Shown: piece after piece, positions 1 to 5,362 of the stretch | Layout: the number at the start of each line of letters is the position of its first letter | Position numbering within the stretch: position 1 is the stretch's first letter | Assembly: GCA_017609695.1 (NCBI GenBank) | Contig: JAFCDM010000028.1 | Coordinates: 1 to 6,731, forward strand | Direction: 5' to 3' | DNA from: Candidatus Pacearchaeota archaeon | GTDB lineage: Archaea > Nanobdellota > Nanobdellia > Pacearchaeales > GW2011-AR1 | Length of the DNA stretch: 6,731 nucleotides | Made by a program: the position numbers and the translations under genes | Notes under the pieces: model-generated | Told to the model about the DNA's origin: nothing | Database searches by the model: none | The model's input: the letters and a program-made list of their open reading frames with translations, nothing else

Positions 1-34
1 TTATAATAGGAAAGATTAAGTTGATTATGTGTAG

Positions 35-50
35 CTTAAAGATTTAAATA
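35..50 (+). promoter_or_regulatory. Upstream BRE/TATA-like element (first copy)
   Basis: The 12-base string cttaaagattta at 35-46 recurs exactly at 126-137, where it forms the promoter of the gene at 161. Here it runs into an AT-only box (atttaaata, 42-50). An archaeal TATA box centred near 46 would start transcription near 70, giving either a roughly 90-base leader for the gene at 161 or a separate short transcript. The DNA is AT-rich throughout, so a fortuitous box is possible. The exact 12-base match to a better placed promoter is the main support. Confidence 0.3.
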
Positions 51-125
51 TTTTAAAAAGAATATAATATTAAAAATTTATAAAATCTAATGAGAAGTGA
101 GAGTAAGTTTAAGAGATTGATTTAA

Positions 126-140
126 CTTAAAGATTTATTA
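126..140 (+). promoter_or_regulatory. BRE/TATA promoter for the gene at 161
   Basis: The TATA-like box atttatta (133-140) is preceded by the purine-containing cttaaag (126-132), which is placed like a BRE. The box centre is about 24 bases before the ATG at 161, the usual archaeal TATA-to-start-site distance, so the transcript would begin at or just before the start codon. No Shine-Dalgarno motif lies between the box and the ATG, which fits leaderless translation. Confidence 0.5.
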
Positions 141-160
141 GATTACAGATAAACAAAAAA

Positions 161-652
161 ATGGTAGAAAAAATTAAGGCATTATTTATTTTTGAAATAC
201 TTGGGAGACCTCCAGAACATATCAAACAAACTTTAGAGGAATTTATTGATAAACTTGGGGAACAAAAAGGTATTGAAATTATAAGAAAAGAGATTCATGA
301 ACCTAAACCTGTTGAAAAAGAAGGTGCTAAAAACTTATTTACAACTTTTGCTGAAGTTGAATTAATTGCAGATAATGTAAATCTTATATTTGATATTACT
401 TTTAATATGCTTCCTTCTCATGTAGAAATACTTGAACCAAAAGAAATTGAATTAAAAAATTTTGATTTGAGTTCTGTTATTTCAAATCTTGCAATTAAAA
501 TTCATAAATATGATGAAATTGCAAAAATTTCTTTAATGGAAAAAAATGTTCTTGCAGAGAGATTAAAAGAAGCTGAAGAAAAGATTGAAAATTTAGAGGG
601 TGTAAAGAAGCAACTTGAGAAAAAGAAGGGAAATAAAAAGAGTGGGAAATAA
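161..652 (+). CDS. Small ferredoxin-like-fold protein with C-terminal coiled coil, function unknown
   Basis: A 163-residue soluble protein without cysteines. Predicted elements run beta (5-13), helix (17-36), beta (38-46), beta (58-70), helix (72-82), beta (86-91). This order suggests a ferredoxin-like alpha/beta fold (inference from pattern). Residues 84-100 (PSHVEILEPKEIELKNF) look like a conserved family block. A helical part (102-125) follows, then a charged coiled coil (126-152) and a lysine-rich end that might touch RNA, DNA or a partner. I recall similar proteins as conserved hypotheticals in DPANN archaea but cannot confirm it here. The ATG at 161 is favoured by the TATA box 24 bases upstream. 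The gene appears to stand alone, with 52 bases before the next gene, which has its own promoter-like box. No enzymatic motif is visible. Confidence 0.85.
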   Translation: MVEKIKALFIFEILGRPPEHIKQTLEEFIDKLGEQKGIEIIRKEIHEPKPVEKEGAKNLFTTFAEVELIADNVNLIFDITFNMLPSHVEILEPKEIELKNFDLSSVISNLAIKIHKYDEIAKISLMEKNVLAERLKEAEEKIENLEGVKKQLEKKKGNKKSGK

Positions 653-667
653 AAAGTATTCAATAAG

Positions 668-680
668 TTTATAAGATATA
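668..680 (+). promoter_or_regulatory. TATA-like promoter for the 705-1647 gene pair
   Basis: The string tttataagatata lies 25-37 bases before the ATG at 705 and carries two overlapping TATA-like cores. The downstream core (about 674-680) has the spacing seen at the other genes of this window. There is no Shine-Dalgarno motif in the short stretch before the ATG, so the first gene of the pair is probably translated from a leaderless message. Confidence 0.45.
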
Positions 681-704
681 GTCTCTTAATTTTATCATAA
701 AAAA

Positions 705-956
705 ATGGCTGAACTTAATTTAATCCAATTAAATAATGAAAAAAGATTACAAATTTTAAGAAAACTTGGCTATGATATTGATGAACAAGGATTTATAATA
801 AAAATTGAAACAAAAAAAGGGGTTATTTGCGAGTATGGTGGGGAAAAGGTCCATATAAATACCGTGGCAATCTTGCCTGGTTCTTTGAAGATAATAAATG
901 CTAACCCCTTAACTATGGCTGAATATTTTATGGATATAGATAACCAAAATGAATAA
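705..956 (+). CDS. Small protein of unknown function, first gene of an overlapping pair
   Basis: An 83-residue soluble protein that I do not recognise. It opens with an amphipathic helix (residues 7-22, including EKRLQILRKLGYDID). A predicted beta-strand section follows (29-57, IIKIETKKGVICEYG then KVHINTVAI). It ends with a short LPGSLKIINANPL segment and a probable helix (69-78). There is one cysteine, no signal peptide and no membrane helix. A helix followed by a small beta sheet would suit a small regulator or partner protein, but no family motif is clear. Its last eight bases (949-956) overlap the start of the next gene, so the two are almost certainly co-transcribed and translationally coupled. 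The size and overlap recall toxin-antitoxin or chaperone-client pairs. That is only an architectural resemblance. Confidence 0.75.
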   Translation: MAELNLIQLNNEKRLQILRKLGYDIDEQGFIIKIETKKGVICEYGGEKVHINTVAILPGSLKIINANPLTMAEYFMDIDNQNE

Positions 957-1647
957 TTATGAAGTATTAGGTGAAGCTAGTTTTTGGTTTTTTAAGAGTT
1001 TTTTAGAGGAAACTAGTGAGGGAATTAAAAAATTTTTTCTGAAATATAAAGTTGGTTTTCTTCCAGAAGGAATGGATTATTCAGAGTATCAAAAAATAAA
1101 AAACAAAACCGTGTTTAAACAATTAAAATTCTTAATAGGGAATCATCCAACTTTAAGCATCATTCTTACAGGACTTTATATTTCTTCTTTGGATAAAGGA
1201 TTAAAAAAGAAAATTGTTGAAGAAAATAAACAAAGAATTTATCCAAAATATAAATCAAAAGGGGTTTCTATAATGAACATGGCGACTACTGGATTTATAG
1301 AAGATTATGTTAAATGGTTATCCAAATACAATGTGGAAAAAAATCCTTCTCAACAAGAGTTAATAGATTTTTATGAAAAGATATTAGAAGATTGGCGAGA
1401 AAGGAGTATTTTTATTCAAAGTTTTATACAAAATAAAACGATAATTAATAAGATTATGAGTAAGATAAATATGGAAAAAGATGTATTTTTTGTTTTTGCT
1501 TCTGGAAGTGCAATTAAAATAACAGAAGAATCTATTTCCGAAATAGCTAAAAGTGATTTAAAAGAAAATAGTTATGATTTTTTAACTGAAAAACTACATA
1601 ACGATGAAAACGAGAGAGTTTGGATTTTTGAGAAAAAAGTAGATTAA
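949..1647 (+). CDS. Unrecognised 232-residue protein, second gene of an overlapping pair
   Basis: A cysteine-free, mostly helical, lysine-rich protein that I cannot assign. The N-terminus is aromatic (SFWFFKSF at 11-18). A moderately hydrophobic stretch at 67-80 is too short and polar to be a confident membrane helix. Residues 133-173 read as long helices with a WRER motif (149-152). The C-terminal part is a strand-turn (VFFVFASGS, 179-187), a helix, and a final strand (RVWIFEKK). The ATG at 949 sits inside the end of the preceding gene, in another frame (atgaataa shared), and has no good Shine-Dalgarno motif, so it probably depends on termination-reinitiation. The stop codon lies inside the left arm of an inverted repeat (1640-1660). 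A few codons rare in the neighbours (GCG, ACG, CGA) occur here and might hint at a separate origin, but this is weak. Confidence 0.8.
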   Translation: MNNYEVLGEASFWFFKSFLEETSEGIKKFFLKYKVGFLPEGMDYSEYQKIKNKTVFKQLKFLIGNHPTLSIILTGLYISSLDKGLKKKIVEENKQRIYPKYKSKGVSIMNMATTGFIEDYVKWLSKYNVEKNPSQQELIDFYEKILEDWRERSIFIQSFIQNKTIINKIMSKINMEKDVFFVFASGSAIKITEESISEIAKSDLKENSYDFLTEKLHNDENERVWIFEKKVD

Positions 1648-1677
1648 TTTTTTTAATCTATACCCTCCATAGATTAA
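1640..1677 (+). promoter_or_regulatory. Nested inverted repeats: tagattaa / ttaatcta / tagattaa
   Basis: The octamer tagattaa occurs at 1640-1647 and 1670-1677, and its exact reverse complement lies between them at 1653-1660. The central copy can pair with either flank, giving two mutually exclusive 8-bp stems with loops of 5 (1648-1652) and 9 (1661-1669) bases. The left arm ends in the stop codon of the preceding gene, and a run of seven T (1648-1654) follows it. The cluster could be a T-rich terminator region for the 705-1647 pair, or an operator just upstream of the promoter of the gene at 1715. Its function is inferred. Confidence 0.5.
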
Positions 1678-1684
1678 CCCAAAG

Positions 1685-1693
1685 AAATAAAAA
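1685..1693 (+). promoter_or_regulatory. Weak TATA-like box for the gene at 1715
   Basis: The AT-only string aaataaaaa is centred near 1689, about 26 bases before the ATG at 1715. The match to a TATA box is poor. The spacing agrees with the better boxes in this window and supports 1715 as the start, rather than the upstream in-frame TTG at 1703. Confidence 0.3.
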
Positions 1694-1714
1694 CTAGTTT
1701 TCTTGTTTAGTTAT

Positions 1715-2344
1715 ATGAAAGCATTAATAATCAATGGTTCTGGGATTTTATTAGATTCAGATTTAGCAGGGATTAGACTTCTTTTAGTTGAATTGGGAAA
1801 AGAAAAAGAAATGTTAGAACAAAAACAAGAATATGATAAAATAAAACAAGAAAAACCTTGGGGATTAGAAAATCTTGCTAAACTATATAAAGGATTTTCT
1901 GAAAAAGAAATTAATGAAAAATCTGAAGGAATTGTTAAAGAAAAACTCAGAAAAGAAGCTAAAGAAGGAATCAATAAGCTTAAGAAAAAAGGATATCTTG
2001 TTGTTTGTTATGCTAGTGAGCTTATTAATATTTTAGAGGCTCAAAAAAAAGAGATTGGTTTAAGGGAAGTTTATGGAAATGTTTTAGAATTTGAAAATGG
2101 AATTGCAACAGGTAAATTAAAAGAAAAAGTAGATAGGAAGGATAGGGTAAGAAAAATTAAAGAATTTATTAAAAGAAATAACTTATTAAAAAAAGATGTT
2201 TATATCATGGGGAATTCTGTTACTGCTATTGCTTCATCAAAATTAGGTAAGATGATTTCATTTAATTCTGATAGTGAAGAATTAAATAATATTGCAGAAC
2301 ATAAGATTTCTAAATTAAATGAGTTGTTGGAAATTTTAGAATAA
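1715..2344 (+). CDS. HAD-fold protein with degenerate catalytic motifs (probable pseudophosphatase)
   Basis: A 209-residue protein in the layout of a SerB/phosphoglycolate-phosphatase-like HAD hydrolase. Motif I is expected as FDxDGTLLDS but reads INGSGILLDS (residues 6-15), so the nucleophile is N7 and the acid/base is S9. A helical cap of about 70 residues follows (17-86). Motif II is YLVVCYAS (94-101, S101). The GIATGKL turn (129-135) is typical of the family, and K138 or K142 could be the motif III lysine. Motif IV, expected GDSxTD, reads GNSVTA (166-171). All four acidic residues that bind Mg2+ and form the phospho-intermediate are therefore replaced while the fold signature is kept. I expect no phosphatase activity and perhaps a binding or regulatory role. 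The ATG at 1715 is preferred to the TTG at 1703. The stop codon abuts the stop codon of the convergent gene. Confidence 0.85.
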   Translation: MKALIINGSGILLDSDLAGIRLLLVELGKEKEMLEQKQEYDKIKQEKPWGLENLAKLYKGFSEKEINEKSEGIVKEKLRKEAKEGINKLKKKGYLVVCYASELINILEAQKKEIGLREVYGNVLEFENGIATGKLKEKVDRKDRVRKIKEFIKRNNLLKKDVYIMGNSVTAIASSKLGKMISFNSDSEELNNIAEHKISKLNELLEILE

Positions 2345-3355
2345 TTAACTGCTACTTATTCCACCTGTAACAGAACTTCCTTGCATTCTATCTTCAAATC
2401 TTTGAGATTTATCTCTTAAAATATCTTCTGTTGATTTTGGTTTTTGCCTTTTTTTTGCTTTAAAATAAAAAAACCAAACAAGGATTAAAATTAGGATAAT
2501 TATGCCTAATCCAATAATCCAGGTATAACTTGATTGTTTTTTTTCAACACAAGTTCCAACACAACAAGGACCATCTAAACTTGCTACGGTTTCCCCTTCA
2601 CATTTTTCCCCTGTTAGACACCCTTTTCCAATATCAATACAATCCATTACTGCTATTTGTTCTTGTGTTTTATTCTCTATATTGATTTTAGGAGTCTCAT
2701 TATTTCCATTTGATTGGTTTATTTCTGATTGATTTGATTCATTAGAAGGAATTTGGGTTTTTCCAAGTATAAAAACAGGGACATTATAGTCATTAATTTT
2801 AAGATTTGTGGTTTTTGTTTCTTGTGTTTGTATTAAAAATGTAATTGTTTTTTCTGTTTCTTCAATTAAAGAAAAATCTTTAGTTTCAGATGTTGATTCT
2901 AAAATTGCTGAAATTTCTTGATTATTGTTTAAGGCTTTTACTTTAATAGTAAAATCTTCACTAGTTACTATAAATCCTGGATTTATAGATAAAGCTGAAT
3001 CATTTGTTTGTTTAATTATAAAATCTTTTGTAATAGTTTGTGTTTTTATTTTTCCTGCTTCCATATATTGAGAATCTTCAATTTTTAAAGAAAAATTTCC
3101 TTGTTGATTTGGGAGGATTGCATAAAAATAATAAGTATCCCCTTGCTTGGTTAAATCAGATATGACAGGGGTTGAATGAACTGCAGTAGATCCATAAATT
3201 AATATGTTTTCAGATGTTAATGAGATAAAATTTCCAGTTATCTCTGCTTGAAAAAGCTCTTGTGGATTATATGAATCTTTTGACAAACTTGTTTCTATTG
3301 CTATTATTGAAGGTATTAAAAATAAGAATAGCAAGATAATTATCTCTTTTTTCAT
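2345..3355 (-). CDS. Secreted beta-rich, single-pass membrane protein with a six-cysteine module
   Basis: A 336-residue protein with an N-terminal signal peptide (1-19, ending PSIIA). Two probable beta-sandwich regions (20-115 and 116-198) follow. A Ser/Asn-rich linker (200-230) holds five N-glycosylation sequons at N205, N208, N213, N219 and N228, and two more occur at N87 and N118. The next part is a compact cysteine module (C239, C246, C252, C264, C265, C269), then a membrane helix (about 277-298) and a basic cytoplasmic tail ending in a charged helix (308-325). The expected topology is ectodomain outside, C-terminus in the cytosol. The module closely matches one in the upstream protein at 3388-5199, in cysteine spacing and in the LD-x2/3-CC-x3-C ending. 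The two genes are 32 bases apart and probably work together at the cell surface, for example in adhesion, envelope structure or host contact (inference). I know no gene name for it. Confidence 0.87.
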   Translation of the reverse strand: MKKEIIILLFLFLIPSIIAIETSLSKDSYNPQELFQAEITGNFISLTSENILIYGSTAVHSTPVISDLTKQGDTYYFYAILPNQQGNFSLKIEDSQYMEAGKIKTQTITKDFIIKQTNDSALSINPGFIVTSEDFTIKVKALNNNQEISAILESTSETKDFSLIEETEKTITFLIQTQETKTTNLKINDYNVPVFILGKTQIPSNESNQSEINQSNGNNETPKINIENKTQEQIAVMDCIDIGKGCLTGEKCEGETVASLDGPCCVGTCVEKKQSSYTWIIGLGIIILILILVWFFYFKAKKRQKPKSTEDILRDKSQRFEDRMQGSSVTGGISSS

Positions 3356-3376
3356 AAATTAAACTAAGAATAAAGA

Positions 3377-3384
3377 TTAATAAA
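3377..3384 (-). promoter_or_regulatory. TATA-like box for the 2345-3355 gene
   Basis: On the minus strand the box reads atttatta, centred about 26 bases before the ATG whose A is at 3355. It lies in the 32-base gap after the stop codon of the upstream gene. The downstream gene may thus have its own leaderless transcript in addition to any read-through from the gene at 3388-5199. Confidence 0.45.
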
Positions 3385-3387
3385 TGT

Positions 3388-5199
3388 TTACTTACTCATA
3401 TCCTTTAACTTTTTCATTGTATCATCAAAAAGAGTATCTTTTTGTCTTGATGGTGCTCTTCTTGAATGTGTTCTCCTCATAGGCCTTCTAGAAGAATATC
3501 TTTGTCTTGGCATTGGGCTTCTAAGTTGGGGCATTCCTCCAAAAGGAGGCATAGGTCTTATTGAAGATGAGGATGGCTTTCCAAATTTGGATTTGCTTTT
3601 AATTCTAAACCACCAAGTTTTTAATTGATTTCTAAAAATGATTGCAAGAATTACTAAGATTATTAAAATTATAAGCAAGACGACAAGAGTCCAACTCCCG
3701 CCTTCTTTTTCCCCACAACAAATATCCCCGATATAATCGCACTCATAACCTGTTTTTTCTGTTTCTCCTGAAGAACAAGAAGTTTTACAAGAGTACCTTG
3801 CTTCTTCACACTCACTTTCACTTGTTCCTCCTTCAATACAAGATGCAAGACAACAATAATTAGTATCTAAAGCTATCACTTCTGTTCCTGTACACCTATA
3901 ATCTGAAGGACAGATTATTCCATCTTTGTTTTCACAACTTTCTTGCTGTGGTTTTGTTTCACAACAAACATCACTTCCAAAACAATAAAAATTATCTAAA
4001 GAATCTGAACAATCATTTGCTGAAACACAATAATGTCCTGATTCCTTACAATCTGTTCTTTTAGAAGTTCCAGAATATACTGGAGGTTTTGGCCATCCTG
4101 CATAAAGTAAAAATGAAGTGTCCCTTATATTATTTGAATTCCAACATCCAGAATTATCTTGTATTTCTAATAAATAATCTTTAGTATTATCTACTGCTTC
4201 AATATTAAGATTTTGTAAAGCTAAAAGTGCTACTGAAGTATCATAAAACTTTTTTCCACTTTCTTCCCAATATTTTCCTTGTTTTTGCTGATTAACTAAT
4301 TCAGCATAATAATCATCTTCATTGGTTAACATATATAAGAAAGCTGATGGGAGATGTTTTCTATTTTCAACTTCTTCTGACATTGCAGTGATATAAGGTA
4401 TATATAGGGAAATGCTCTTTCCTGTTTTTGCTAAAGCTAATGCTGCCCATAAACTTCCTTCATAATCACAAGTTCCAGATTTTGCAAAACAATATGCATT
4501 TACTTTTTCTTCTGTATTCCCACTTGCAGAAGCAGAGTGGGTTGCACTTGAAACATAATAAACACTACTTCCTGGTTTTTTGTATAAAAGAGTTGTTATA
4601 AAATCCCTATCGCAAGAAATTGTAAAATCATCATCAAGACAAGAATCACTTATCTTTAAAAAGTAGTTTTGTTCTGCAGGAGATAAACATGTTGTTGAAC
4701 CAGATATTTTTTTATTTTCAGCTATGTTAAATGTTTTTGCTGTTCCTTCATTAACTTTTATTGAACAAGTAGTTGCTTCATTTGAATCAATTTCTAAATA
4801 CCAATCTAAATCTGTTGTTAATTTTTCTTTTTCCAATAGCCATTCAACTGAGTCTTCTGTATCTGAATTAATGTGATCTAAGGCTAAAACCCCTAAAGAT
4901 GTTGATTTTAAATCACAACTTGCTGAAGAAGTTGAACCCCAACAATCTCCTGATTTTTTATTATTAAGAGAGGATTTGCAATCAGATTGTATTGCAGAGT
5001 CATAAGCCATTGCTAATAAACTTAGGGATGCTTGTTCTGTTGATTTTGTATCCCCACAATTTTCATTTAATTGAGATTTTAAACAAGAATAGGCTTTATC
5101 TATTGGTTCTAAAGATTCTGTTTCTTCATCTGCTATTATAAATGTTAAACTAAGGGTTATAAATAAAATTAATAATATCCCGGATACTTCTTTTTTCAT
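3388..5199 (-). CDS. Large surface protein: alpha/alpha-toroid ectodomain, three six-cysteine modules, membrane anchor
   Basis: A 603-residue protein from the ATG at 5199. A signal peptide (1-23) is followed by a helical repeat region (36-370) with motifs like those of prenyltransferase/squalene-cyclase toroids: GDCWGS then TSLGVLAL (84-107), GSLWAALALAKTG (248-260), GKYWEES then TSVALLALQ (308-329), and GCWNS then DTSFLLYAG (351-368). No DxDD protonation motif and no CGEQ thioester is seen, so a binding or peptide-processing role is likelier than terpene cyclisation. Three cysteine modules follow (384-413, 422-454, 464-495), each with six cysteines including a CC pair. Next are a membrane helix (503-522) and a cytoplasmic tail rich in Arg, Pro, Met and Ser (523-587) that ends in a short acidic/basic helix. 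A TTG 15 bases upstream could extend it by five residues. I prefer the ATG because it restores the standard signal peptide start and the 26-base TATA spacing. Function is unknown; I infer a cell-surface complex with the next gene. Confidence 0.87.
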   Translation of the reverse strand: MKKEVSGILLILFITLSLTFIIADEETESLEPIDKAYSCLKSQLNENCGDTKSTEQASLSLLAMAYDSAIQSDCKSSLNNKKSGDCWGSTSSASCDLKSTSLGVLALDHINSDTEDSVEWLLEKEKLTTDLDWYLEIDSNEATTCSIKVNEGTAKTFNIAENKKISGSTTCLSPAEQNYFLKISDSCLDDDFTISCDRDFITTLLYKKPGSSVYYVSSATHSASASGNTEEKVNAYCFAKSGTCDYEGSLWAALALAKTGKSISLYIPYITAMSEEVENRKHLPSAFLYMLTNEDDYYAELVNQQKQGKYWEESGKKFYDTSVALLALQNLNIEAVDNTKDYLLEIQDNSGCWNSNNIRDTSFLLYAGWPKPPVYSGTSKRTDCKESGHYCVSANDCSDSLDNFYCFGSDVCCETKPQQESCENKDGIICPSDYRCTGTEVIALDTNYCCLASCIEGGTSESECEEARYSCKTSCSSGETEKTGYECDYIGDICCGEKEGGSWTLVVLLIILIILVILAIIFRNQLKTWWFRIKSKSKFGKPSSSSIRPMPPFGGMPQLRSPMPRQRYSSRRPMRRTHSRRAPSRQKDTLFDDTMKKLKDMSK

Positions 5200-5220
5200 A
5201 AGATTATCAAACAAAAGAGG

Positions 5221-5229
5221 TATTTAAAT
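5221..5229 (-). promoter_or_regulatory. TATA promoter for the large surface protein
   Basis: On the minus strand this reads atttaaata, centred 26 bases before the A of the ATG at 5199. The spacing predicts transcription starting at the ATG. If so, the upstream TTG at 5214 would lie outside the message, which supports the shorter protein. Confidence 0.5.
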
Positions 5230-5280
5230 TTGTTTATTTTATATTGGGAAAATTTGGAAGGTAGGGTTTTAAAATATTTT

Positions 5281-5306
5281 TTTAGAATGAAAAAATAATT
5301 TCTAAA
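5281..5306 (-). terminator. Possible terminator hairpin after the 5363-5862 pair
   Basis: A perfect 7-bp inverted repeat, tttagaa (5281-5287) and ttctaaa (5300-5306), encloses a 12-base loop with a run of six A on the plus strand, which is U on the minus-strand transcript. It lies 57 bases beyond the stop codon of the small membrane-protein gene. Archaeal termination depends mostly on U-runs, so the stem may not matter. The stem is AT-rich and could arise by chance. Confidence 0.25.
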
Positions 5307-5362
5307 TAAAGTATTGAAAGATTTTATAGAAATAAAATAATTGATAAATGATATGGAAAAAG

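Larger units (their letters stand above)
5215..5362. other. AT-rich gap between two minus-strand transcription units
   Basis: These 148 bases between the surface-protein gene and the small membrane-protein gene contain no credible reading frame. They hold the promoter at 5221-5229 and a candidate terminator hairpin at 5281-5306. The remainder is low-complexity AT sequence with a 10-base palindrome (aaaatatttt, 5271-5280). I see no tRNA or structured RNA. Confidence 0.6.

Noticed and set aside
85..125. Possible C/D-box small RNA (atgaga, gtgagag, gattga)
   Set aside because: No proper C box (RTGATGA) with a matching CTGA D box at suitable spacing.
84..144. Long-range inverted repeat aatctaat (84-91) and attagatt (137-144)
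   Set aside because: The arms are AT-rich and 45 bases apart, and the right arm overlaps the promoter box. A match of this kind is easily due to chance in this composition.
705..1647. Named toxin-antitoxin system
   Set aside because: Only size, order and overlap fit. No known toxin fold, catalytic residues or antitoxin DNA-binding motif could be identified.
1703..1714. TTG start adding four residues to the HAD-like protein
   Set aside because: The ATG at 1715 begins right before the first beta strand of the fold and lies 26 bases from an AT box. The extension adds nothing recognisable.
1711..1974. Open frame of 87 codons on the minus strand
   Set aside because: It lies wholly antisense to the HAD-like gene. 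Its Ser/Phe/Leu-rich composition is the complement of Lys/Glu codons, and no promoter or start signal supports it.
4090..5094. Terpene cyclase or alpha-2-macroglobulin thioester activity for the toroid
   Set aside because: Neither the DxDD acid motif nor the CGEQ thioester motif is present, and the protein is secreted and cysteine-rich. Only fold resemblance is claimed.
5200..5214. TTG start adding five residues to the large surface protein
   Set aside because: The ATG at 5199 gives a normal MKK signal-peptide start and the expected 26-base TATA spacing.
5271..5280. Perfect 10-base palindrome aaaatatttt
   Set aside because: A/T-only palindromes are common in such DNA, and it is not placed at a promoter core.
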